A stretch of 5,513 nt of DNA from Thermohalobaculum sp039030915 (GTDB lineage: Bacteria; Pseudomonadota; Alphaproteobacteria; Rhodobacterales; Rhodobacteraceae), in NCBI GenBank assembly GCA_039030915.1, contig JBCCDG010000190.1, positions 1 through 5,513 on the forward strand. Direction: 5' to 3'. Under the pieces are notes generated by a model. The model saw only the letters and a list, made by a program, of their open reading frames with translations. It was not told the DNA's origin and did no database searches. Position 1 is the first letter of the stretch; every line of letters starts with the position of its first letter. A program made the position numbers and the translations under genes. This document shows positions 1 through 5,352 of this stretch, in pieces.

Positions 1-47
1 CCCCCCCCCCCCCGGGGGGGGGGGGCGGGCGCGCCCCCCCCCCCCCC
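1..47. other. C/G homopolymer block at window edge
   Basis: The window opens with 13 C, then 12 G, a short mixed GC stretch, and a run of 14 C. Only C and G occur until base 48. The C13-G12 block is self-complementary. Such a block is rarely genuine in bacterial DNA and looks like a contig-end, GC-tailing or low-quality-read artefact. It contains no gene. A true junction or a structured GC tract cannot be excluded from sequence alone. Confidence 0.6.
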
Positions 48-63
48 TGACCGGCGCAGCGGC

Positions 64-80
64 GTTCGGCTTGTCCGAAC
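64..80. repeat. small hairpin, 6-bp stem
   Basis: GTTCGG at 64-69 pairs with CCGAAC at 75-80 around a 5-base loop. No T run follows on either strand, so it is not a typical intrinsic terminator. It may be the remnant of a terminator or simply chance in GC-rich DNA. Confidence 0.3.
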
Positions 81-102
81 CCCGAAAGGCCCAGCAGGGA
101 TT

Positions 103-126
103 CCGCTCGGACCGCTCACCGAGCGG
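103..126. repeat. hairpin, 8-bp perfect stem
   Basis: CCGCTCGG at 103-110 is the exact reverse complement of CCGAGCGG at 119-126, with the 8-base loop ACCGCTCA between. There is no downstream T tract. It could be a processed terminator of a gene lying left of the window or a protein-binding palindrome; function unknown. Confidence 0.4.
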
Positions 127-410
127 GCCTGATCCCGGACTCCTTGGGATTCGTCACCCGTCAGGGCGGAGATGTGGGGCAGCAGCCGATTATGCCCCGC
201 CTGCTAGGACGCGGTTCGGACACGAGACGGGGCAGGGCGGATGGCCGTGAAGTGGCCGGGGCAGGGGAGTCTGGGACTGCGCGGCTCCGAGAGGGACGTC
301 AGGATCGATGAGAGCCGGGGCCGCACCGGAACGCGAGGGCAGGGTGCCTACTGAAAACTGTCGTTCGAGAACCAATTTTTGCAAACACGGGAAAAACATC
401 GGAACGATCG

Positions 411-416
411 AAGGGG
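411..416 (+). promoter_or_regulatory. ribosome-binding site for the membrane protein gene
   Basis: AAGGGG lies five bases before the ATG at 422. This is the strongest Shine-Dalgarno match around and sets the start at 422 rather than at the upstream in-frame ATG at 308, which has no comparable site and would add 38 residues of low-complexity, charged sequence. Confidence 0.6.
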
Positions 417-421
417 ATACC

Positions 422-820
422 ATGCCACTTGGACTGAGACCGGAAGGTGAGGAACTGGCCGCGAAGGTCGACAAGATCTGCTGGCGCGTTCTGATGGGCC
501 TGCCTCTCCTGGCCACGGCCGGATGGCTGATTTTCAGGGCTTTTGCCTTCTTCGACGCTATGCACCCGGTTCTGGCGTGGTCGACAGCGATCGGGGCTCT
601 GTTGGGCGCTCTTGTGATCGGCTTGTTGGGAACCTGGGTGATCATTGCTGCCATCGCGGCCCTTGATCCGACTGAAAGTGGCACTTGGAAGAGCGAAATC
701 ATCGGAGCCGCCTTTGCACTGGCGTTCGTCTTCACGTTGATGGGGCTGTTTTTCGCTCAGGCGAAAGATGAGGCAGCGACACTCCAGGCATTGGCATCGA
801 CGATGGAATTGGAGGATTGA
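422..820 (+). CDS. small three-helix membrane protein, function unknown
   Basis: The predicted protein has 132 residues. A short charged N-terminus (about 1-20) is followed by three hydrophobic segments at roughly 24-43, 52-80 and 91-112, each long enough to cross a membrane. The C-terminal tail is acidic and ends in MELED. There is no cleavable-looking signal peptide, so it is most likely an inner-membrane protein with its first helix acting as anchor. I do not recognise the family and see no catalytic motif. The start is fixed by an AAGGGG site five bases upstream. The reading frame is open further upstream to an ATG at 308, but that extension lacks a good ribosome-binding site and looks non-coding. 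The gene ends 13 bases from the stop of the convergent gene at 834, with no clear terminator between them. Base composition is slightly less GC-biased than the IS66 element. That it is a real gene is fairly likely; its role is not inferable. Confidence 0.6.
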   Translation: MPLGLRPEGEELAAKVDKICWRVLMGLPLLATAGWLIFRAFAFFDAMHPVLAWSTAIGALLGALVIGLLGTWVIIAAIAALDPTESGTWKSEIIGAAFALAFVFTLMGLFFAQAKDEAATLQALASTMELED

Positions 821-833
821 TGCCGGACGGGAT

Positions 834-1214
834 CTAGGACTTTGCCAGTTCGGCCACGATCAGTCCGACATGGCTCGCATGAACCGTCTTGGCCTCGGGG
901 GCCTCGTCGCCCTCGATCCAGACGCCCGGCTCTTCGGTGCGGGCGAGGGATTTGAGGATCGTGGCGGGGTGGTGCCCATGCTGGAGAAGCAGGGAGATCA
1001 GGACGCAGGCGTCTTGCACTTGGAATTCGAGCTGCGAGCCGGAGCGGAAGCCGCCGGAATAGAAGACTTCACGGGGGCGATCCGGCTCGTCGGGGTCGTA
1101 GCCCACGGTCAGGTGGATCGTGTGGCCTTCAGGGGTCGAGATACGGCGCGTCTCGCAGAGGCGCCGGTCGGGCAGGTCGTGGCGCGGATCGGGCGTCTTC
1201 TTGTAGGCGGTTAT
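834..1214 (-). CDS. TSCPD-domain-like protein (B12-dependent ribonucleotide reductase C-terminal domain homologue), apparent ATA start
   Basis: The protein has about 126 residues counted from the apparent start. The segment reading REVFYSGGFRSGSQLEFQ, followed by a hydrophobic helix DACVLISLLLQHG, resembles the TSCPD domain at the C-terminus of adenosylcobalamin-dependent ribonucleotide reductases. Stand-alone versions occur as accessory genes in alphaproteobacteria. Their function is not established; a link to nucleotide or DNA metabolism is inference. It lies 55 bases downstream of the ssb-like gene on the same strand, so the two are probably cotranscribed. No ATG, GTG, TTG or CTG lies in frame between the ssb stop and the conserved part. 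An ATA at 1214-1212 is preceded by GGAG at 1224-1221 with ideal 6-base spacing. The original start was therefore probably ATG at this place, or a rare AUA start is used. The same frame stays open backwards through the ssb gene to 1529, but that part is an Arg/Ser/Thr-rich shadow of ssb. The domain assignment is from memory of motifs, not a search. Confidence 0.65.
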   Translation of the reverse strand: MTAYKKTPDPRHDLPDRRLCETRRISTPEGHTIHLTVGYDPDEPDRPREVFYSGGFRSGSQLEFQVQDACVLISLLLQHGHHPATILKSLARTEEPGVWIEGDEAPEAKTVHASHVGLIVAELAKS

Positions 1215-1220
1215 GTCGGT

Positions 1221-1224
1221 CTCC
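1221..1224 (-). promoter_or_regulatory. Shine-Dalgarno GGAG in front of an ATA codon
   Basis: On the minus strand GGAG is followed by six bases and then ATA (1214-1212). The spacing is what one expects for a functional ribosome-binding site. It decides the likely start of the TSCPD-like gene, for which no conventional start codon exists in frame downstream of the ssb stop. Confidence 0.45.
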
Positions 1225-1269
1225 GTCGCGGGGTGGAAATCGGGCGAGCCGGATGGCCCGCCCTGGCCC

Positions 1270-1620
1270 TTACTGCTCGGCCTTGTTCGCGGCGCGGCGT
1301 CGCTCGTCCTGGCTGAAGTTGTCGAAATCCTCGGCCGCCATCGTGATCCCGTATTCGGTGCCGCCGTCGCTGTTCTCCCACTGCGTCTGGCGGATGGTGC
1401 CGGCGGCCCGGACGACATCGCCCTTCTGGGTGTTCTCCCGAACCCACTTGGCGACGTTGTCGTTGAAGATCGTGACTTCGTTCCAGTAGGGCTTCGACTG
1501 GAACTCGCCTCGGTCGTCCTTGCGGCCATATTCGGCTGCGACGCTGACCCGAAGGGTGCCGCCGACGTCCTTGAGTTTCCCGACCCGGCCGATGATCTCG
1601 TACTTTGCGAAGGTTCTCAT
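1270..1620 (-). CDS. ssb: single-stranded DNA-binding protein, short OB-fold form
   Basis: The protein has 116 residues. It shows the SSB OB-fold pattern: an N-terminal strand with IIGRVGKLK (9-17), a central strand LRVSVAAEYG (23-32), the aromatic strand YWNEVTIF (45-52) where the Trp matches the DNA-stacking Trp of classical SSBs, helix NVAKWVREN (55-63), and KGDVVRAAGTIR (66-77). Classical housekeeping SSBs are about 150-180 residues with a Gly/Pro-rich linker and an acidic DDDIPF-type tip that recruits partner proteins. This one stops soon after the OB fold and ends in a charged Arg/Lys-containing tail (RRRAANKAEQ), so the partner-binding tip is absent. This is the accessory, plasmid or island type of SSB rather than the chromosomal one. 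It would coat single-stranded DNA, perhaps during plasmid replication or transfer (inference). The start is well supported by GAGGAG seven bases upstream. The TSCPD-like gene follows on the same strand. Confidence 0.88.
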   Translation of the reverse strand: MRTFAKYEIIGRVGKLKDVGGTLRVSVAAEYGRKDDRGEFQSKPYWNEVTIFNDNVAKWVRENTQKGDVVRAAGTIRQTQWENSDGGTEYGITMAAEDFDNFSQDERRRAANKAEQ

Positions 1621-1627
1621 GGTGTGT

Positions 1628-1633
1628 CTCCTC
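1628..1633 (-). promoter_or_regulatory. ribosome-binding site of ssb
   Basis: GAGGAG on the minus strand lies seven bases before the ATG at 1620-1618. It is a strong Shine-Dalgarno match and confirms the ssb start. Confidence 0.7.
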
Positions 1634-1710
1634 GGTTTGAGTGTTTCGATGAAGAACGGGCACGCCGGGGGGCGATGCGCTCAAGGGAAAATACGGAGGG
1701 TCCTCACAAG

Positions 1711-1716
1711 ATTATA
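1711..1716 (-). promoter_or_regulatory. possible -10 box of the ssb promoter
   Basis: The minus strand reads TATAAT exactly, inside an A/T-rich island in otherwise GC-rich DNA. Transcription would start near 1704, giving a leader of about 85 bases before the ssb ATG. No good TTGACA-like -35 box is found 16-18 bases upstream, so this is a candidate only. Confidence 0.35.
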
Positions 1717-1901
1717 AGAATGCGTAGCAGGCTGTTATCTTGTTTGGAAACCGTCTTTTTCCTTGAAGGCGGCTGAAGGACGCCCGGCGCAAAGAGCCCC
1801 CCGAGCGATGTTCCGTGATGAGAAACACGTCCGAGGAGACGGATGAGGACAGGGTTGCAGAGGGGTCGGTGACCGGGGCGGGCTTTAGGATTTCGGTAAG
1901 G

Positions 1902-1942
1902 CCTGTCAGCTATCGCTTCGGCCTTTTGGCAAGGATGACAGG
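1902..1942. repeat. inverted repeat with 7-bp arms and nested hairpin
   Basis: CCTGTCA at 1902-1908 is the reverse complement of TGACAGG at 1936-1942. The 27-base spacer contains a smaller CCTT/AAGG hairpin. It could fold in RNA or be a spaced operator in front of the thermonuclease gene; there is no T tract. Chance occurrence is quite possible. Confidence 0.3.
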
Positions 1943-2072
1943 GGCTCGTGGCGAAGCTGGAACGAACGGTCTTTCGATCTGCGAAGGGCGCCAGGTGGGC
2001 CCGGGGGACGCAGGGCATGTGTCCGAGATGCCGGCTCTGGTGACGACGGGAGAACAGCGAAGGTGGTGCGGA

Positions 2073-2389
2073 ATGCGGCGTGATGTTGGGGCGTGGACTA
2101 TGACGGCGGCCGTGGCGGTGTTGCTGCTCGTGGGCGAGGCTGTGGCGGGGGACAGGGTGCTCGGTCCGGTCGATCGGGTACGCGACGAGAATACGAATAT
2201 CGTGGCAGGCGTCCCGGTCCGTTTCAACGGCTTGGACGCCGCCGAGGGCGGCACCCGCCGGAGTCAGGACGCACGTGATTGGATGGTCCAGGCGGTGCGG
2301 GGGCGCGACGTGCTTTGCGAGCTGAACGGCGAGCGGACCCACGATCGGTGGTCGGCATCTGCTACATCGAGGTTGATGGTAACTGAACC
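2073..2389 (+). pseudogene. truncated, frameshifted thermonuclease (SNase family) with signal peptide
   Basis: This is the 5' part of a secreted staphylococcal-nuclease-like (SNase, Ca2+-dependent phosphodiesterase) gene. From the ATG at 2073, with AAGG nine bases upstream, residues 1-25 form a signal peptide: MRRD, a hydrophobic core and an AVA-G cleavage site. Then come the family landmarks: DRVRDENT where families have DGDT, VPVRFNGLDAAE (usually the R...D.PE site), and CELNGERTHDRW. After the Trp the frame is wrong. Inserting one base near 2345-2352 restores GICYIEVDGN, the expected continuation, so a single G appears to be missing from a G run. The restored frame then meets TGA at 2384-2386, and the IS66 end begins at 2390. 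In the shifted frame the stop TAA (2391-2393) is supplied by the first bases of the IS66 repeat. Two metal-site positions also look altered (DENT for DGDT, DAAE for DAPE), so the remnant is probably inactive. The C-terminal half is not found in the window. Confidence 0.75.
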
Positions 2390-2411
2390 GTAAGCGTCCG
2401 GTCTGGCTGCC
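2390..2411 (+). repeat. IS66 left terminal inverted repeat
   Basis: It begins GTAAGCGTCCGG and is the reverse complement of 5352-5373 except at positions 13 and 16 (20/22 identity). Its first bases provide the TAA that ends the shifted frame of the thermonuclease remnant. Confidence 0.9.
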
Positions 2412-2434
2412 CTGCCTGAGCTGCTAGCGTGAGC

Positions 2435-2464
2435 ATAGTGTCCACTAGCGATAGTGGACACTAT
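2435..2464. promoter_or_regulatory. perfect 13-bp palindrome over the tnpA start region
   Basis: ATAGTGTCCACTA (2435-2447) and TAGTGGACACTAT (2452-2464) are exact reverse complements separated by GCGA. The right arm contains the GTG at 2454 and the first two bases of the ATG at 2463, both in frame with tnpA. In RNA a 13-bp stem with a GCGA tetraloop would hide these start codons. As DNA it could be an operator, for example for the helix-turn-helix protein TnpA. Transcripts entering from outside would fold this way, which recalls the hairpins that shield transposase starts in IS10 and IS50. That role here is inference. Confidence 0.75.
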
Positions 2465-2900
2465 GGGGCTGGTGCGGATGGCGAAGCGGGCGCGGAAGCG
2501 GCGCATTTGGGCGGATGACGAGAAGCGGATGATCTGCCGACAGGCGCGGCTGCCGGGGATCTCGGTGAGCCAAGTGGCGCGGCGCTACGACGTGAACGCG
2601 AACCTGGTGTTCACGTGGCTGCGGGACGCGCGGTTCGCGCCGGAGGAGGCGGAGCCGCCGATCGAGGCGCTGGCCGTCGAGGCCGACGAGACGGTAGACG
2701 GCGCGACGACGACCTTCCTGCCGGTGGAGCTGGTCGCGGAGGTGGACGCGGCGCCGTTGCCGGACGGACCGCCCGAACCCGTCCCGACGGGCGTGATGGA
2801 GATCGCGCTGGCGGGCGGGCACCGGCTGCGGGTGGAGGGGACCTACGACCCCGACGCGCTGGCACGCTTCCTGCGGGCGCTGTCGGATCCCGCCTCGTGA
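2463..2900 (+). CDS. tnpA: IS66-family accessory transposition protein TnpA (helix-turn-helix)
   Basis: TnpA is the first of the three genes needed by IS66 elements and resembles the DNA-binding OrfA of IS3-type elements. Counted from the ATG at 2463 it has 145 residues. A basic start (KRARKRR) leads into a helix-turn-helix region ending SQVARRYDVNANLVFTWLRD. A variable acidic Pro-rich middle follows, and then the conserved C-terminal block MEIALAGGHRLRVEG with YDPDALARFLRAL. Three starts are possible: GTG 2454, ATG 2463 and ATG 2478. None has a strong Shine-Dalgarno site; GGGG lies nine bases before 2478. The first two are buried in the palindrome at 2435-2464. I choose 2463 as a compromise. 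The stop overlaps the tnpB start in the sequence GTGA. It probably binds the element ends or helps TnpC; the exact role within the family is not settled. Confidence 0.85.
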   Translation: MGLVRMAKRARKRRIWADDEKRMICRQARLPGISVSQVARRYDVNANLVFTWLRDARFAPEEAEPPIEALAVEADETVDGATTTFLPVELVAEVDAAPLPDGPPEPVPTGVMEIALAGGHRLRVEGTYDPDALARFLRALSDPAS

Positions 2901-3244
2901 TCCCGATCCCCACCGGCGCGCGGGTCTGGCTGGCGGCGGGCGTGACGGACATGCGGCGCGGATTCGCGACCTTGGCCGCGCAGGCCGAGGCGACGATGAA
3001 GGAGGATCCCTATGCCGGGCACCTGTTCGTCTTCCGCGGCCGCCGTGGAGATCTGATCAAGGTGATCTGGTGGGACGGGCAAGGCGCGTGCCTGTTCTCC
3101 AAGCGGCTCGAGAAGGGCCGCTTCGTCTGGCCCGCTGCGAAGGATGGGAAGGTGGCGCTGACGCCCGCGCAGCTGGCGATGCTGCTCGAAGGCATCGACT
3201 GGCGGACCCCGCAGCGCACGTGGCGGCCACTGCGGACGGGATAG
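2897..3244 (+). CDS. tnpB: IS66-family accessory protein TnpB (Orf2)
   Basis: The protein has 115 residues, the usual length for IS66 Orf2. Its hallmark motifs are GVTDMRRGF (15-23), HLFVFRGRRGD (42-52), VIWWDGQGACLFSKRLE (56-72) and FVWP (76-79). The family is required for efficient IS66 transposition together with TnpA and TnpC, but its biochemical activity is unknown. The start is a GTG at 2897 that overlaps the tnpA stop by four bases (GTGA). There is no independent ribosome-binding site of note, so translation is probably coupled to tnpA. The frame remains open upstream to 2615, but that part is a Gly/Arg-rich shadow of tnpA. This should not be confused with the RNA-guided TnpB of IS200/IS605 elements, which is unrelated. 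Confidence 0.93.
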   Translation: MIPIPTGARVWLAAGVTDMRRGFATLAAQAEATMKEDPYAGHLFVFRGRRGDLIKVIWWDGQGACLFSKRLEKGRFVWPAAKDGKVALTPAQLAMLLEGIDWRTPQRTWRPLRTG

Positions 3245-3284
3245 AGGATTCCCAGGCGGATCAGGCCGCTGTAGCATCTGTACC

Positions 3285-4787
3285 ATGCTCGACGAGACCA
3301 CCGCCCTCCCGGACGATCCCGACGATCTGCGCTCGCTCGCGGAGCGCCTGATCGCCGAGGTGAAGGCGCAGGCGGTCCTGATCGAGAAGCTCCGTCATCA
3401 GCTGGCTGGGCACCGGGCGTACCGGTTCGGCGCCTCCGCGGAGACTGCCGAGCAGTTGCAGCTGGCGCTGGAGACGAGCGAGTTGGCGGCCGCGGCGATG
3501 ACCGCGAAGCTGCGCCTGCCGGAGCCCGCCCAGGAGAAGGGCAGGCCGAAGCGCCGGCCCATCCCGGACCACGTCCCGCGAACGGCGATCGAGCTGCTGC
3601 CCGCGCAGGACGACTGCGCGACCTGCGGTGGCCGCCTGCGACAGGTCGGCGAGGACGTGACCGAAGAGTTGGAATACGTCCCCGGACGCTTCGTCGTGAA
3701 CCGCATCACCCGCCCGCGCTTCGCGTGCTCGGGCTGCGACGGCTTCACCCAAGCGCCGCTGCCGTCGCGGCCGATCGAGCGCGGTCGTCCTGGGCCAGGG
3801 CTGCTCGCGCATGTGCTGGTCAGCAAGTACGCAGACCACCTCCCGCTTTACCGCCAGTCCCAGGTCTATGCCCGCGAGGGCATCGACCTCGACCGCTCAA
3901 CGCTGGCCGACTGGGTGGGCAAATCCACGGCGCTGCTGGAGCCGCTCGCTGAGGCGATCGGCCGCCACGTGCTGGCGGGTCACGCGATCCACGCGGACGA
4001 CACGCCCGTGCGGATGCTCGCGCCGGGCACTGGGAAGACCCAGACAGCGCGGCTGTGGACCTACGTGCGCGACGAACGACCCTGGTCGGGACCGGCACCG
4101 CCCGCGGCGCTCTACCGCTTCTCGGAAGATCGGAAGGGCAGTCGACCGGCAAAGCACCTCGCGGGCTTCAAGGGCTGGATGCATGCCGACGGCTATGCGG
4201 GGTTCGAGGAACTCTACCGCGGCGGGGACATCCGCGAGGTCGCGTGCCTCGCCCATGTCCGGCGCAAATTCGTCGACGTGCACCGCTCCCAAGGCTCCGC
4301 CATCGCCGAGGAGGCGATCGCCCGCATCGCCGAGCTCTACGCCGTCGAGAAAGCCGTTCGTGGCGCGGCGCCCGAGGAGCGCGCCCAAGCTCGCGAGGAG
4401 CACGCCACCCCCGTCTTCGACGCGCTCGAGGCCTGGCTCGCCGATCAGCTGCCCAGCCTGTCGAGAAAGACCCCGCTCGCCGTGGCCATCCGCTACGCGC
4501 TGAGCCGCCTGCCGCGGCTCAGGCCATATCTGTCGGACGGCGCCATCGAGATCGACAACAACGCAGCCGAGCGCGCCATGCGCGGCTGCGCCCTGGGCCG
4601 GAAGAACTGGCTCTTCGCCGGTTCGGCCGCAGGCGGCAAGGCGCTCGCTATCGCCGCCACCCTGATCGAGACCGCCAAGCTCAACGACGTCGATCCCCAT
4701 GCCTGGCTTGCCGACACCCTTGCCCGTATCCCCGACTACAAGATCACCCGCGTCGACGAGTTGATGCCCTGGCGGTGGACGGCGTGA
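3285..4787 (+). CDS. tnpC: IS66-family DDE transposase TnpC
   Basis: This is the catalytic transposase, 500 residues, a normal full length. In order: an N-terminal leucine-rich coiled-coil segment (about 14-80), a linker rich in Arg/Pro (84-98), a zinc finger with C111-x2-C114 and C148-x2-C151, then the DDE catalytic core. I place the acidic triad at D238 in HADDTP, D302 in MHADGYAGF and E429 in DNNAAERAMR. The usual C-terminal IS66 domain ends with HAWLADTLARIPDYKI and VDELMPWRW. No disruption is seen, so the enzyme should be able to cut and join the GTAAGCG ends. The gene starts 40 bases after tnpB with no strong Shine-Dalgarno sequence. Its TGA overlaps the GTG start of the passenger gene (GTGA at 4784-4787), so the two genes are probably translated together. 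Confidence 0.96.
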   Translation: MLDETTALPDDPDDLRSLAERLIAEVKAQAVLIEKLRHQLAGHRAYRFGASAETAEQLQLALETSELAAAAMTAKLRLPEPAQEKGRPKRRPIPDHVPRTAIELLPAQDDCATCGGRLRQVGEDVTEELEYVPGRFVVNRITRPRFACSGCDGFTQAPLPSRPIERGRPGPGLLAHVLVSKYADHLPLYRQSQVYAREGIDLDRSTLADWVGKSTALLEPLAEAIGRHVLAGHAIHADDTPVRMLAPGTGKTQTARLWTYVRDERPWSGPAPPAALYRFSEDRKGSRPAKHLAGFKGWMHADGYAGFEELYRGGDIREVACLAHVRRKFVDVHRSQGSAIAEEAIARIAELYAVEKAVRGAAPEERAQAREEHATPVFDALEAWLADQLPSLSRKTPLAVAIRYALSRLPRLRPYLSDGAIEIDNNAAERAMRGCALGRKNWLFAGSAAGGKALAIAATLIETAKLNDVDPHAWLADTLARIPDYKITRVDELMPWRWTA

Positions 4788-5352
4788 GCGTCCTGCGCTT
4801 GCGCGTGACGCTCGAGGATATCGAGCCCACCGTGCTGCGCCGCCTCGAAGTCTCCGAGGCCATCCGGCTCGACCGGCTGCACCTTACGCTTCAAGCCGCC
4901 ATGCCCTGGCAGACCTCCCACCTCTGGGAGTTCGAGGCGGGCGGCACCCGCTGGGGCCTGCCGGACCCATCGTGGGGCGACGACATCCGCCCCGCCGCCA
5001 AGGCCACACTCGGCGATGCCGTAGAGGCCTCGGACGGTAGCGCCTTCGGCTACCTCTACGACTTCGGCGACAGCTGGCAGCACCGCATCGTCGTCGAGGA
5101 CCGGATCCAGCCGGACCCCGGCACCTCTATCCCCGCCTCACCGACGTCGAGGGCCGATGCCCGCCCGAGGACGTCGGCGGCTTCCCGGGCTACGAGCGCT
5201 TCCTCGACATCCTCGCCGATCCAAAGCATCCAGAGCACCAGGAGATCATCGACTGGCACGGCGGGCCCTTCGACCCCAACCTCCCGCCCGCCGACGAGCT
5301 GCGCCTCGACGTTCTCAAACTCGCGAAAAAGTGGAAGCCGCGAACACGGTAG
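4784..5352 (+). pseudogene. pRiA4b ORF-3-like (IS1096 TnpR-like) passenger gene, one frameshift
   Basis: The gene begins at GTG 4784, overlapping the tnpC stop, and ends at TAG 5350-5352, whose last base is the first base of the right inverted repeat. The first 114 residues include LYDFGDSWQHRI (91-102), a hallmark of the plasmid pRiA4b ORF-3-like family. After GDSWQHRI..DRIQPDPGT the sequence continues in another frame from 5125 as LYPRLTDVEGRCPPEDVGGF and GYERFLDILADP, with the second hallmark CPPEDVGG..GY. The product would be about 189 residues if joined. One C appears lost from a short C run at 5124-5125. Without repair, the first frame runs through the inverted repeat and out of the element with no stop before the window end. 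The family often accompanies transposons and its biochemical role is unknown; a resolvase function has been suggested by name only. Either a real pseudogene or a sequencing error explains the shift. Confidence 0.82.

Larger units (their letters stand above)
48..421. other. non-coding stretch upstream of the small membrane protein gene
   Basis: I see no convincing gene in these 374 bases. The open frames on the minus strand here (for example 190-735) have low-complexity Pro/Ser/Arg-rich translations typical of GC-rich shadow frames. Two short perfect inverted repeats are present at 64-80 and 103-126. The stretch 350-410 is noticeably more A/T-rich than its surroundings and would suit a promoter region for the gene starting at 422, but I cannot assign clear -35 and -10 boxes. 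Confidence 0.5.
1621..2072. other. intergenic region between divergent ssb and the thermonuclease remnant
   Basis: About 450 bases lie between two genes that point away from each other. Open frames here (for example 1815 onward on the plus strand, 1704-2342 on the minus strand) translate into sequences without recognisable motifs and are judged non-coding. The segment 1690-1765 is A/T-rich relative to the rest and includes a TATAAT on the minus strand, so promoters for ssb probably sit here. A 7-bp inverted repeat lies at 1902-1942. I see no RNA gene or strong terminator. Confidence 0.5.

Noticed and set aside
103..126. Intrinsic terminator
   Set aside because: The 8-bp stem is good, but no T run follows on either strand, so it is listed only as a hairpin.
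190..735. Minus-strand open frame of 181 codons
   Set aside because: Its translation is Pro/Ser/Arg-rich with no motif and overlaps the membrane protein gene, which has a good start site and hydrophobic segments. It is a GC-rich shadow frame.
1215..1529. N-terminal extension of the TSCPD-like gene through ssb
   Set aside because: The residues are Arg/Ser/Thr-rich and are simply ssb read in another frame. A ribosome-binding site sits directly in front of the conserved part.
1213..1776. Plus-strand open frame of 187 codons across ssb
   Set aside because: It is antisense to ssb, whose OB-fold residues and ribosome-binding site are clear. The translation has no recognisable pattern.
1815..2072. 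N-terminal extension of the thermonuclease frame to the ATG at 1815
   Set aside because: A signal peptide begins at 2073 with its own ribosome-binding site. A long extension in front of a signal peptide would not make sense, and it lacks motifs.
2897..3244. Possible RNA-guided nuclease because of the name TnpB
   Set aside because: IS66 TnpB is a 115-residue unrelated protein. There is no RuvC-type domain and no guide RNA-like structure next to it.
3897..4700. Minus-strand open frame of 267 codons
   Set aside because: It is the antisense of the well-supported tnpC gene and shows no domain of its own.
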